Both the position numbers and the translations under genes were made by a program. A stretch of 64,000 nt of DNA from Pseudomonas sp. URMO17WK12:I2 (GTDB taxonomy: Bacteria > Pseudomonadota > Gammaproteobacteria > Pseudomonadales > Pseudomonadaceae), in NCBI RefSeq assembly GCF_003253735.1, contig NZ_QKYW01000001.1, forward strand, positions 744,001-808,000. Direction: 5' to 3'. Position 1 is the stretch's first letter. Each line of letters begins with the position of its first letter. Positions 26,458-35,111 of the stretch are shown one piece after another. Below the pieces are notes generated by a model that had not been told where the DNA came from, ran no database searches, and saw only the letters and a program-made list of their open reading frames with translations.

Positions 26458-26871
26458 TCACTTCACCACGGGCAGGTTATCGCCACGCCAGGTGGCGATG
26501 CCGCCGCCCAGACGCGCGGCGGTGAAACCGGCCTTCTGCAATTCACGGGCGGCGGTGCCGGCCTGCTGGCCTAGGGCGTCGACGACGATGATGGTCTTGG
26601 CCTTGTGCTTTTCCAGCTCGGCCAGGCGCGAAGCCAGCTTGTCGTAAGGGATGTTCAGGGCACCGACGATATGGCCGGTGTCGAAATCCTTCTTGCTGCG
26701 AATGTCGACCACCACGCCTTCATCGCGGTTGATCAGCGCCGTCACTTCGCGGCTGCTCAGGCTTTTGCCGCCCTTGCTCAGCTCGGTGAAGATCAGCAGC
26801 GCAAGAATGATGACGAACAGACCGGCTAGGATGAAGTGGTTGGTAGCGAATTCAATCAGGTTGGCAAGCAT
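26458..26871 (-). CDS. Membrane-anchored rhodanese-like protein (YibN type) lacking the catalytic cysteine
   Basis: 137 residues from the ATG giving MLANLIEFATNHFILAGLFV; the frame is open far upstream, but that region overlaps the promoter area. An N-terminal transmembrane helix (about 12-32) is followed by a rhodanese fold (VVDIRSKKDFDTGHIVGALN, AARLGGGIATWRGDNLPV). The active-site loop reads VVDALGQQAG where sulfurtransferases have a Cys, and there is no cysteine in the protein. A non-catalytic binding or scaffold role is inferred. First gene of the operon with grxC and secB. Confidence 0.88.
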   Translation of the reverse strand: MLANLIEFATNHFILAGLFVIILALLIFTELSKGGKSLSSREVTALINRDEGVVVDIRSKKDFDTGHIVGALNIPYDKLASRLAELEKHKAKTIIVVDALGQQAGTAARELQKAGFTAARLGGGIATWRGDNLPVVK

Positions 26872-27085
26872 CACGCGGTTCCGGGGCGGTAAAATGCCGG
26901 CCAGTATACACAGCAAGGTGAGTCCACCAAAGGCCGCACGGCGGTGACGGGATCTTTCCGGCGCCGTAGAATGTCTGACCGTTTTCAGTAGGTCGCCTCC
27001 CCGGGCGGCCGCCTCCGGATCGCCGCGGGCGAGCACCTGCTCGCTGCCGGCCTTCATTGCGTACCCCAAGCAGAGCGAGCCCCGT

Positions 27086-28621
27086 ATGAGCGCAGCGCCC
27101 AAACCCCTGGTTCTGGTCATTCTCGACGGCTTCGGCCACAGCGACACGCCCGAGCACAACGCCATTTTCGCCGCCAACACGCCGGTCTATGACCGCCTGC
27201 GTGCCACCCAGCCCCATGGGCTGATTTCCGGCAGCGGCATGGACGTCGGCCTGCCGGACGGGCAGATGGGCAACTCCGAGGTCGGCCACATGAACCTCGG
27301 CGCGGGCCGCGTGGTGTATCAGGACTTCACCCGGGTGACCAAGGCGATCCGCGACGGCGAGTTCTTCGAGAACCCGGCGATCACTGGTGCTGTAGACAAA
27401 GCAGTTGGCGCCGGCAAGGCCGTGCATATCCTCGGCCTGCTGTCCGATGGCGGTGTGCACAGCCACCAGGATCATCTGGTCGCCATGGCCGAACTGGCCG
27501 CGCGCCGCGGCGCCGAAAAGATCTACCTGCATGCCTTTCTCGATGGCCGCGACACGGCGCCGAAAAGCGCCCAGAGCTCCATCGAACTGCTCGACGCCAC
27601 CTTCGCCAGGCTCGGCAAGGGCCGCATCGCCTCGCTGATCGGCCGCTACTTCGCCATGGATCGCGACAACCGCTGGGACCGCGTAGCCCAGGCCTACAAC
27701 CTGATCGCCGATGGCCACAGCCAGTACCAGGCGGACACCGCCGTGGCTGGCCTGCAAGCCGCCTATGCCCGCGACGAGAGCGACGAGTTCGTCAAGGCCA
27801 CAAGCATTGGCGAGCCGGTGCGCGTCGAGGATGGCGACGCGGTGGTGTTCATGAACTTCCGCGCCGACCGCGCCCGCGAGCTGACCCGCGCGTTCGTCGA
27901 GCCAGGCTTCGATGCCTTCGAGCGCGCCCGCGTGCCACAGACCGCTGGTTTCATCATGCTCACCCAGTACGCGGCCAGCATCGACACGCCCAGCGCCTAC
28001 AAGCCCGAGCCGCTGGTCAACGTGCTCGGCGAATACCTGGCCAACAACGGCAAGACCCAGCTGCGCATCGCCGAGACCGAGAAATACGCCCACGTGACCT
28101 TCTTCTTCTCCGGCGGCCGCGAAGAGCCCTTCCCGGGCGAAGAGCGCATCCTGATTCCCTCGCCAAACGTCGCCACCTACGATCTGCAGCCGCAGATGAA
28201 CGCCCCCGAAGTGACCGACAAGATCGTCGATGCCATCGAGAACCAGCGCTTTGATGTGATCGTGGTCAACTACGCCAACGGCGACATGGTCGGCCATACC
28301 GGCGTGTTCGAGGCGGCAGTTGCGGCGGTTGAATGCCTGGACACCTGCGTCGGGCGCATCGTCGAGGCGCTGGACAAGGTCGGTGGCGAAGCGCTGATCA
28401 CCGCCGACCACGGCAACGTCGAGCAGATGCAGGATGAGTGCACCGGCCAGGCGCACACCGCACACACCTGTGAGCCGGTGCCGTTCATCTATGTCGGCAA
28501 GCGTGACGTGAGCATCCGCGAAGGCGGCGTGCTGGCCGACGTGGCCCCCACCCTGCTGACCCTGATGGGCATGCCGGTTCCGAAGGAAATGACCGGCACC
28601 AGCATCGTCACCCTCAACTGA
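27086..28621 (+). CDS. gpmI: 2,3-bisphosphoglycerate-independent phosphoglycerate mutase
   Basis: 511 residues. Alkaline-phosphatase-superfamily motifs: LVILDGFG (metal Asp), the phosphoserine in [17 protein letters not shown], the HAFLDGRDT phosphoglycerate site, the [12 protein letters not shown] metal site and ADHGNVEQM. Role: interconverts 3- and 2-phosphoglycerate in glycolysis/gluconeogenesis. Divergent from the rhodanese-grxC-secB operon. Confidence 0.97.
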   Translation: MSAAPKPLVLVILDGFGHSDTPEHNAIFAANTPVYDRLRATQPHGLISGSGMDVGLPDGQMGNSEVGHMNLGAGRVVYQDFTRVTKAIRDGEFFENPAITGAVDKAVGAGKAVHILGLLSDGGVHSHQDHLVAMAELAARRGAEKIYLHAFLDGRDTAPKSAQSSIELLDATFARLGKGRIASLIGRYFAMDRDNRWDRVAQAYNLIADGHSQYQADTAVAGLQAAYARDESDEFVKATSIGEPVRVEDGDAVVFMNFRADRARELTRAFVEPGFDAFERARVPQTAGFIMLTQYAASIDTPSAYKPEPLVNVLGEYLANNGKTQLRIAETEKYAHVTFFFSGGREEPFPGEERILIPSPNVATYDLQPQMNAPEVTDKIVDAIENQRFDVIVVNYANGDMVGHTGVFEAAVAAVECLDTCVGRIVEALDKVGGEALITADHGNVEQMQDECTGQAHTAHTCEPVPFIYVGKRDVSIREGGVLADVAPTLLTLMGMPVPKEMTGTSIVTLN

Positions 28622-28649
28622 CGATATCGGCCACCGGTCGACAGTGGCA

Positions 28650-28688
28650 CGCCTTGGGTCGCAATCCACGACCCGGGGCGTTCTTTTT
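28650..28688 (+). terminator. gpmI terminator
   Basis: CGCCTTGGGTCG - CAATCCA - CGACCCGGGGCG forms a 12-bp stem with two G-U pairs, followed by TTCTTTTT, 28 bp after gpmI. Confidence 0.8.
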
Positions 28689-28741
28689 AACCCGCGCCAA
28701 AGGCATACTAGGCGCGTTCCCCGCCAGGTACCGCCTGCACC

Positions 28742-29992
28742 ATGCTCCGTGTCCTCACTTTCATCCTCATGACCAGCCTGCTGGCACCGGCGTTCGCCGA
28801 TCAGAAAGCCGATACCCAGAAGCAGCTGGAAGCGGCGCGCGCCGACGTCGCCGAACTGAAGAAACTGCTGGAGCAGCTGCAGCAGGAAAAATCCGGCGTG
28901 CAGAAGCAGCTCAAGACCACCGAAACAGAAATGGGTGAGCTGGAGAACCAGGTCAAAGGCCTGCGCGAAGAACTGCAGGACAGCGAAGAAGAGCTCAAGC
29001 GCCTCGATCAGGAGAAAAAAAAACTCCAGGGCGCGCGCCTTGAACAGCAACGACTGATCGGCATTCAGGCCCGCGCGGCCTATCAGGGTGGGCGGCAGGA
29101 GTACATCAAGCTGCTGCTCAACCAGCAGAACCCGGAAAAATTCTCCCGCACCCTCACCTATTACGATTACCTCGCCGAAGCGCGCATGGGCCAGTTAACG
29201 GCCTTCAACGAGACGCTGCGCCAGTTGGCCAACGTCGAGAAGGACATCAGCCATCACCAGGCGCAATTGCAGGCGCAGAAAGGCGAGCTGGACAGCCGCA
29301 GCGCCCAGCTGGCCGAAGTGCGCAAGGAACGTCAGCTGGCCCTGGCCAAGCTGAACAAGGATTACACCGCCCGCGACCAGCGCCTCAAGGCCCGCGAGCA
29401 GGAGCAGGCCGAACTCGGCCGGGTGCTCAAGACCATCGAGGAAACCCTCGCCCGCCAGGCCCGTGAAGCCGAGGCGCAGCGCCAGCGCGAACTCGCCGCG
29501 GCCCGTGAGAAGCCCAGCGCGCCTGCCGCTACCGGCAAGCGTGCGGAAAGCGGCCCGCTGGTCAGCTCAGGCGCCACCTATGGCGGCCCGTTCGCCAACG
29601 CCAAAGGCAAGCTGCCGTGGCCAGTCAATGGCCGACTTGTTGCAAGATATGGAACCCCACGGGGCGAAGACGCTCGGACTAAGTGGGATGGCGTGCTGAT
29701 CGGCGCCACCGCTGGCAGCCAGGTACGCGCCGTGCATGGTGGTCGAGTGGTGTTCGCAGACTGGTTGCGCGGTTCCGGGCTTCTGGTCATTCTCGACCAT
29801 GGCAACGGTTACCTGACCCTGTACGGGCACAACCAGAGTCTGCTCAAGGACGCTGGAGACATCGTCAAAGCCGGGGACCCTATCGCCACCGTCGGTACCA
29901 GCGGTGGCCAGGACACCCCAGCACTGTATTTCGCGATTCGCCAGCAGGGCCGCGCCAGCGATCCGGCCCAATGGTGTCGGGCGCAAGGATAA
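28742..29992 (+). CDS. envC: EnvC-like murein hydrolase activator
   Basis: 416 residues. Signal peptide (LLAPAFA-DQ), a long coiled coil at about 22-240 rich in Lys/Glu/Gln (AELKKLLEQLQQEKSGVQKQ), an Ala/Arg linker, and a C-terminal LytM/M23 domain. The LytM zinc ligands are degenerate (AVHGGRVVFAD, ALYFAI instead of HxH), as in EnvC, which activates amidases rather than cutting murein. Role: controls septal peptidoglycan splitting, partner of the FtsEX/Ami system. 32 bp upstream of ctpA, the usual pairing. Confidence 0.93.
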   Translation: MLRVLTFILMTSLLAPAFADQKADTQKQLEAARADVAELKKLLEQLQQEKSGVQKQLKTTETEMGELENQVKGLREELQDSEEELKRLDQEKKKLQGARLEQQRLIGIQARAAYQGGRQEYIKLLLNQQNPEKFSRTLTYYDYLAEARMGQLTAFNETLRQLANVEKDISHHQAQLQAQKGELDSRSAQLAEVRKERQLALAKLNKDYTARDQRLKAREQEQAELGRVLKTIEETLARQAREAEAQRQRELAAAREKPSAPAATGKRAESGPLVSSGATYGGPFANAKGKLPWPVNGRLVARYGTPRGEDARTKWDGVLIGATAGSQVRAVHGGRVVFADWLRGSGLLVILDHGNGYLTLYGHNQSLLKDAGDIVKAGDPIATVGTSGGQDTPALYFAIRQQGRASDPAQWCRAQG

Positions 29993-30024
29993 GCGCCATC
30001 TCATTGTCGTAGGAGTTAGTTCGA

Positions 30025-31338
30025 ATGCCGCATCTGTCACGCCTCACCTCCCTGGCCCTGGCGATTGCCCTGCTCGGTGGCGCACCTGTGCTGCATGCCG
30101 ACCAGGCTCCGATCAGCCCGCCGCCGGCCGCCGACCAGAATGCAGCCCCGCTGCCACTGGACGAGCTGCGCACCTTCGCCGAGGTGATGGACCGTATCAA
30201 GGCCGCCTACGTCGAGCCGGTCACCGACAAGGAACTGCTGGAGAACGCCATCAAGGGCATGCTCAGCAACCTCGACCCGCATTCGGCCTACCTCGACCCG
30301 AAAGCCTTCGCCGAACTGCAGGAGAGCACCAGCGGCGAATTCGGCGGCCTGGGTATCGAAGTTGGCACCGAAGATGGCTTCATCAAGGTGGTCTCGCCCA
30401 TCGATGACACCCCAGCCTCCAAGGCCGGCATTCACCCCGGCGACCTGATCGTCAAGATCGACGGCAAGCCGACCAAGGGCCAGTCGATGATGGAGGCCGT
30501 GGAAAGCATGCGCGGCAAGGCCGGCAGCAAGATCGTCCTGACCCTGGTACGTGAAGGCGGCAAGCCGTTCGACGTGGAGCTGACCCGCGCGGTGATCAAG
30601 GTCACCAGCGTACGCAGCCAGATGATCGACCCGGGTTACGGCTACATCCGCGTCACCCAGTTCCAGGTCAACACTGGCGAGGAAGTCGGCAAGGCGCTGA
30701 ACAAGCTGCGCAAGGAAAACGGCAAGAAGCTCAGCGGCCTGGTGCTCGACCTGCGCAACAACCCGGGTGGCGTGCTGCAGTCGGCCGTGGAAGTGGCCGA
30801 TCACTTCCTCAAGAAGGGCCTGATCGTCTACACCAAGGGCCGTATCCCCAACTCGGAGCTGCGCTTCTCGGCCGACCCGCTGGATGCCAGCGAAGGCGTG
30901 CCACTGGTGGTACTGATCAACGGCGGCAGCGCCTCGGCATCGGAAATCGTCGCCGGCGCCCTGCAGGATCACAAACGCGGCATCGTCATGGGCACCGACA
31001 GCTTCGGTAAGGGCTCGGTACAGACCGTGCTGCCGCTGAACAACGACCGGGCTCTGAAGATCACCACCGCGCTGTACTTCACCCCCAACGGCCGCTCCAT
31101 CCAGGCTCAGGGCATCGTCCCGGACGTGGAAGTGGCGCGCGCCAAGCTGACCCGCGAAAGCGACGACCCAAGCCTCAAGGAAGCCGACCTGCAGGGTCAT
31201 CTGGGCAATGGCAACGGCGGCGCCGATCGCCCGACCCAGAGCGCGCCCGGCAAGGCGGCCCGCCCGCAGGACGACGACTACCAGCTGAGCCAGGCGCTGA
31301 ACCTGCTCAAGGGCCTGAACGTCACCCGCGCCGACTGA
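30025..31338 (+). CDS. ctpA: CtpA-type carboxy-terminal processing protease (S41)
   Basis: 437 residues. Signal peptide ends VLHA-DQ. A PDZ domain at about 95-180 (GEFGGLGIEVGTEDGFIKVV, HPGDLIVKIDG) is followed by the S41 domain with the catalytic Ser in NGGSASASEIVAGAL and Lys in GTDSFGKGSVQT. C-terminal tail rich in Gly/Ala. Role: a periplasmic protease; in P. aeruginosa the CtpA group degrades murein endopeptidases with the LbcA adaptor, which fits its operon partner envC. Confidence 0.96.
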   Translation: MPHLSRLTSLALAIALLGGAPVLHADQAPISPPPAADQNAAPLPLDELRTFAEVMDRIKAAYVEPVTDKELLENAIKGMLSNLDPHSAYLDPKAFAELQESTSGEFGGLGIEVGTEDGFIKVVSPIDDTPASKAGIHPGDLIVKIDGKPTKGQSMMEAVESMRGKAGSKIVLTLVREGGKPFDVELTRAVIKVTSVRSQMIDPGYGYIRVTQFQVNTGEEVGKALNKLRKENGKKLSGLVLDLRNNPGGVLQSAVEVADHFLKKGLIVYTKGRIPNSELRFSADPLDASEGVPLVVLINGGSASASEIVAGALQDHKRGIVMGTDSFGKGSVQTVLPLNNDRALKITTALYFTPNGRSIQAQGIVPDVEVARAKLTRESDDPSLKEADLQGHLGNGNGGADRPTQSAPGKAARPQDDDYQLSQALNLLKGLNVTRAD

Positions 31339-31354
31339 GCCTCGGCCGCCCCCG

Positions 31355-31392
31355 AAAAGCCCCGACGCAGGCGACTGCCTCGGGGCTTTTTG
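31355..31392 (+). terminator. envC-ctpA terminator
   Basis: AAAAGCCCCGA and TCGGGGCTTTT pair as an 11-bp stem, with an inner GCAG/CTGC extension, followed by TTTTTG, 16 bp after the ctpA stop. Confidence 0.88.
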
Positions 31393-31883
31393 TTGGTCAT
31401 GGGCGTCGCTGCACCCATGTTGCAGGCCTTGCGATGGGCAAAAGGAAGGTTCTTCACATTTTTGGGGAATGCTTGGTTGAGACCCGACTGGCAATTAAGT
31501 GTTAGCTGTCGATGACTTGGCACTTTCCATTAGCGCGCCGCCTGGCCGGATGGGTTTCGCCCCTTACGGGCGCCTCACTTTCTTTGCTTGTGCAAAGAAA
31601 GTAAGCAAAGAAACACACCCCTACATACGGCCCCGGCTGCGCCGGGGTTCCCTCATTCCATCACCACTCCAGGGGCACGCTGCGAAGGGCCATCCCTGGC
31701 CCATCGCAGCTCTCGCGACATCCATGTCGCTCAACCCCTTACGTGGCGATTCCAATCGGCCTCCTGAAGGGGACTGGAGCGTCGCCTGTAACATCGCAGC
31801 TGAAGAGCAAAGGCATAGACGCTGCCAATTTCAATTTTCGCGGAGATTACCCAAGCTCGCGTTCCGGTCCCGTCAGGAGGCCG

Positions 31884-31940
31884 AAACGTAGCGAAGCGGA
31901 GTAACAGCCGAAGGCTGGCCCGTAGGGCGAGCGCAGCGAG
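31884..31940. repeat. 57-bp direct repeat inside element B, unit 1
   Basis: Contains GCGAAGCGGAGTAACAGCCG followed by AAGGCTGGCCCGTAGGG. A second unit with a single-base insertion and few substitutions lies 164 bp downstream (32048-32105). Copy A of the element lacks both. Confidence 0.75.
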
Positions 31941-32047
31941 TAGTGGAGGTGTCGTGTAGGGGAGCGAGCCGCATGGATGCGGCGAGAGGCTTAATGGGCC
32001 AGGGATGGCCCATGTAAGCCGGCCGCCGGAGCGGCGCCGGAACGAGG

Positions 32048-32105
32048 AAACGCAGCGAAGCGGAGTAACAGCCGAAAGGCTGGCCCGTAGGGTGAGCAAA
32101 GCGAA
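32048..32105. repeat. 57-bp direct repeat inside element B, unit 2
   Basis: Contains GCGAAGCGGAGTAACAGCCG followed by AAAGGCTGGCCCGTAGGG, matching the unit at 31884-31940. It interrupts the arm that is continuous in copy A. Confidence 0.75.
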
Positions 32106-32312
32106 TCAAGTTTCGCGCAGCGAAACCCGGATGTCGGGGTGCCCTTCTTTGGCACACCTTTCTTGGGCAAGCAAGAAAGGTGTGGCGCCCGTAAGGGGCG
32201 CAACACAAAGGTTCAGCAGACGCGGTAAAGAATGGTGCTAAGTGATACGCACACAAACTTGCCAGTCCGGTATCAAGACTGACTCTCCCGAGATTCCAAG
32301 AAGAACCAAAAG

Positions 32313-32347
32313 AAAGCCCGCCACAGCGCTCAGCCGTGGCGGGCTTT
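32313..32347 (-). terminator. Terminator of the minus-strand solute-binding protein gene
   Basis: AAAGCCCGCCAC and GTGGCGGGCTTT form a perfect 12-bp stem. On the minus strand it is followed by a U-rich tract (complement of AACCAAAAGAAAG), 12 bp beyond the gene's stop. Confidence 0.85.
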
Positions 32348-32359
32348 GCCTGGCGCCGC

Positions 32360-33115
32360 TTACAGGTAGTTGTTGGTCATCTCGTCGATAAAGCCTTCGT
32401 TGCGCATCTGATCGAGGGCCTTTTGCAGGCGCTGCACCACCTCGTCGGGGGTGTCCTTGTTGAGCGCCAGGTACAGCTCCGCCTCGTTGAAACGCAGCAC
32501 GGTATTCAGGCCGCTGACGCCCTCCTGCTTGGCCAGGTAACGACCAACCGGGTCGGTGGTGGCCCACAGGTCGATCTTGCCGCTAGTGAGTTTCTTGACG
32601 TTCTCCTGGTCACGCAGGGCGTTGACCGGCGCCAGGCCCTGGCTTTCCAGGTGCTGGCTGACTGCATCGTTCTTGTAGGCGCCGATGGTGTATTGCCCGG
32701 CATCCTTGAGGCTCTTCACGGTCAGGTTGTTGCCCGGCGCCGAGAGCAGCACCCAGCCGGTCTTGGCCAGCGGCCCGACCCACTTGAACAATGGCTGGCG
32801 CTCGGGGGTGAAGGTGGTGGAGAACAACCCGTAGTTGGGCTTGTCGAGGGTCAGCTTGTAGAGGCGATCCCAGGGGAAGCGCAGGGTCAGGCTGTACTTG
32901 ATGTCGGCACGCTTGAACATCTCGCGGACGATCTCGGCGTTGATGCCATCGATGCCATCGTCACGGGCAAAGTTCTTGTCATCCACCGCCATGTTGAATG
33001 GCGGGAAGTTCTCGGTCAGCAGTACCACCTTGTAATCGGCTGGCAGCTCGGCCCTGGCCGTGCTAGCGATCAAGGCAAGCCCGAGTAGTGCAATGGTCTT
33101 CAATGTGTTCAACAT
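32360..33115 (-). CDS. Periplasmic solute-binding protein, SBP_bac_3 family (paralogue 1)
   Basis: 251 residues from the ATG giving the signal peptide MLNTLKTIALLGLALIASTARA-EL; the frame stays open upstream without a better start. Binding-protein core: VVLLTENFPPFNMAVDDKNF, the GIDGINAEIVREMFKRA segment and ATTDPVGRYLAKQEGVSG. Likely binds an amino acid or related solute. No permease or ATPase gene is adjacent. The neighbouring gene upstream is a clear paralogue, so the pair arose by tandem duplication. Substrate not predictable. Confidence 0.88.
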   Translation of the reverse strand: MLNTLKTIALLGLALIASTARAELPADYKVVLLTENFPPFNMAVDDKNFARDDGIDGINAEIVREMFKRADIKYSLTLRFPWDRLYKLTLDKPNYGLFSTTFTPERQPLFKWVGPLAKTGWVLLSAPGNNLTVKSLKDAGQYTIGAYKNDAVSQHLESQGLAPVNALRDQENVKKLTSGKIDLWATTDPVGRYLAKQEGVSGLNTVLRFNEAELYLALNKDTPDEVVQRLQKALDQMRNEGFIDEMTNNYL

Positions 33116-33283
33116 CTGTCGTCCCCGCCACGTGGTTATGATTATGGTTGGCGGCCTCCTGCCGAACTGCGTACCACCGCCTTCCTGGCGAGGGTTGCCG
33201 CGCACCTGGGTGCACGGCGCCATGAACGCCGAATCATCGCCACGCCGGCGCCCCTCAGCGCTTGGCGTGCCCCTCAAAGGATC

Positions 33284-34039
33284 CTAAAGATAACTGTTGA
33301 GGATGCTGTCGACGATCCCCTCAGCGCGCATCTTGTCCAGTTCCGACTGCAGCTTCTGTACCACCTCGTCCGGCACGTCCTTGTTCAGTGCCAGATACAG
33401 CTGCGCGCTGTTGAACCGCAGGATGGTCTTAAGGCCGCTGACGCCTTCCTGCCGCGCCAGATAACGCCCGGCAGGATCACCCGTCGCCCACAGGTCGATC
33501 TGCCCGGCCATCAGCTTCTTGGCATTCTCCTGGTCGCGCAGCGAGGTCACCGGCTGCAGGCCTTCCTTTTCCAAGTGCTCGGCAATCGCATCGCCCTTGT
33601 AGGCGCCTATACGGTATTGCTTGGCCTGTTGCAGGTTGTTCACCACCAGCTTGCTGTCGCCGCGCGCCAGCAGCACCCAGTCGTCCGGGCCGATGGGGCC
33701 GACCCACTTGAACAGTCCCTCACGTTCGGGCAGCCGCGCAGTCACGAACACCCCGTAGTCGGGCTTTTCCAGTGCGAGCTTGTAGATGCGGTCCCAGGGA
33801 AAGCGCAGGGTCAGGCTGTACTTGATGCCGGCGCGCTTGAACATTTCGCGCACCACGTCGACGGCGATGCCATCGACGTTATCTTCCTGGGCGAAGTTCT
33901 TGCCGTTGATCGCCATGTTGTACGGCGGGAAGTTTTCCGTCAGCAACACCACGTTGTAGTTCGGGTCGATTTCGGCGCGTGCCACCGATGTCATCAAAAG
34001 CAGGGCACTTGCCGCTGCCAACCACAGACGTTTGCACAT
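33284..34039 (-). CDS. Periplasmic solute-binding protein, SBP_bac_3 family (paralogue 2)
   Basis: 251 residues. Signal peptide MCKRLWLAAASALLLMTSVARA-EI. It shares long identical blocks with the downstream gene (VVLLTENFPPYNMA, SLTLRFPWDRIYKL, ATGDPAGRYLARQEGVSGL, PDEVVQKLQ) and has the same length. A 168-bp gap separates the two genes. Upstream is the hisF 3' end with a 224-bp gap that must hold its promoter. Orphan binding protein: no transporter membrane genes nearby. Confidence 0.88.
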   Translation of the reverse strand: MCKRLWLAAASALLLMTSVARAEIDPNYNVVLLTENFPPYNMAINGKNFAQEDNVDGIAVDVVREMFKRAGIKYSLTLRFPWDRIYKLALEKPDYGVFVTARLPEREGLFKWVGPIGPDDWVLLARGDSKLVVNNLQQAKQYRIGAYKGDAIAEHLEKEGLQPVTSLRDQENAKKLMAGQIDLWATGDPAGRYLARQEGVSGLKTILRFNSAQLYLALNKDVPDEVVQKLQSELDKMRAEGIVDSILNSYL

Positions 34040-34230
34040 GTACTGGACTACCTGTCATTCAAAGCGTTGACGGGCGGCCGGAAAGGTAGCGCCCGGCGTG
34101 ACCGGGCGTCTGGGCAGAAGTGGCGAGCTAGACGCCCTGGCTTGACCCGATCCTTGTCACACGGATGCTAGCTTAGCGCCATTAGCGAGCATCCAAAAGA
34201 GCAATTGCACCAAGTTGGGGGCAACGCCCG

Positions 34231-34254
34231 CACCTGCGCGACCATGCGCAGGTG
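34231..34254 (-). terminator. Hairpin after hisF (weak terminator candidate)
   Basis: CACCTGCGC - GACCAT - GCGCAGGTG, a perfect 9-bp stem 10 bp beyond the hisF stop. No clear U tract follows on the minus strand, so it may only protect or attenuate the transcript. Confidence 0.45.
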
Positions 34255-34263
34255 TTAACGGCT

Positions 34264-35034
34264 CTAGCGCATGACGATTCCGCGGCTGGCCATATAAGCC
34301 TTGGCCTCGGGAACGGTGTACTCGCCAAAGTGGAAGATGCTCGCTGCCAGCACCGCCGCAGCCTTGCCTTCGAGAATGCCGTCGGCCAGGTGCTGCAGGT
34401 TGCCGACACCGCCGGAAGCGATCACCGGAATACCGACCGCCTCGCTGATGGCGCGGGTTACGCCCAGGTCATAGCCGCTCTTCACACCATCCTGATCCAT
34501 GCTGGTGAGCAGGATCTCGCCGGCACCGAGGCCCTCCATCTTCATAGCCCACTGCACGGCGTCCAGCCCGGTGGGTTTGCGGCCACCGTGGGTGAAGATT
34601 TCCCAGCGCGGCGTCTCGCCCGGCCCGGAGACCTTCTTGGCATCGATGGCGACGACGATGCACTGCGAACCAAAACGCGACGCCGCCTCGCCAACGAACT
34701 CGGGGGTGAAAACCGCGGCAGTGTTGATCGACACCTTGTCGGCACCGGCATTGAGCAGGTTGCGGATATCCATCACGGTACGCACCCCACCACCCACGGT
34801 CAGCGGGATGAACACCTGGCTGGCCATGCGCTCGACGGTGTGCAACGTAGTGTCACGGCCATCGACGCTGGCAGTGATGTCGAGAAAGGTAATCTCGTCA
34901 GCGCCCTGCTCGTCATAACGGCGGGCGATTTCCACCGGGTCGCCGGCATCGCGGATGTTCTCGAACTTGACGCCCTTGACCACGCGGCCATTGTCCACGT
35001 CCAGGCAAGGAATGATGCGTTTAGCCAGTGCCAT
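34264..35034 (-). CDS. hisF: Imidazole glycerol phosphate synthase, cyclase subunit
   Basis: 256 residues, (beta-alpha)8 barrel. Catalytic aspartates in [15 protein letters not shown] and [10 protein letters not shown]; phosphate-binding loops VGGGVRT and IASGGVGNL. Role: with HisH makes imidazole glycerol phosphate and AICAR. Last gene of the his cluster; separated from hisA by a palindromic repeat of ~68 bp. Confidence 0.98.
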   Translation of the reverse strand: MALAKRIIPCLDVDNGRVVKGVKFENIRDAGDPVEIARRYDEQGADEITFLDITASVDGRDTTLHTVERMASQVFIPLTVGGGVRTVMDIRNLLNAGADKVSINTAAVFTPEFVGEAASRFGSQCIVVAIDAKKVSGPGETPRWEIFTHGGRKPTGLDAVQWAMKMEGLGAGEILLTSMDQDGVKSGYDLGVTRAISEAVGIPVIASGGVGNLQHLADGILEGKAAAVLAASIFHFGEYTVPEAKAYMASRGIVMR

Positions 35035-35042
35035 ACGGTGCT

Positions 35043-35110
35043 CCCGTAGGGTGGGTGCAACCCACCGATAAAGATTGCCTCAGTTACGACGGGTTTCACC
35101 CGCCCTACGG
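35043..35110. repeat. REP/BIME-type palindromic element inside the his operon
   Basis: CCGTAGGGTGGGTGCAACCC at the left and GGGTTTCACCCGCCCTACGG at the right form an outer inverted repeat (CCGTAGGG.. / ..CCCTACGG), each half also carrying its own small hairpin (GGGTGCAACCC, GGGTTTCACCC). It fills almost all of the hisA-hisF gap. Confidence 0.75.
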
Positions 35111-35111
35111 C

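Larger units (their letters stand above)
31464..32289 (-). mobile_element. Composite palindromic repeat element, copy B (inverted relative to copy A)
   Basis: About 826 bp with no convincing gene. The left end (GGGGAATGCTTGGTTGAGAC, then CCGACTGGCAATTAAGTGTT) is the reverse complement of the right end of the copy at 18667-19390, and the right end (CACACAAACTTGCCAGTCCG) matches that copy's left end. The same internal landmarks occur: GCCCCTTACGGGCGCC, the CTTTCTTTGCTTGTGCAAAG hairpin, CATCCCTGGCCCAT, GGCCTCCTGA and the AAGAAAGGTGT hairpin. It is ~100 bp longer than copy A because of an internal duplication near its centre. The pair brackets the ntrBC-to-ctpA block. Confidence 0.75.

Noticed and set aside
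28742..29992. EnvC-like protein as an active M23 endopeptidase
   Set aside because: The zinc-binding HxH is replaced (LYFAI), as in amidase activators of the EnvC type.
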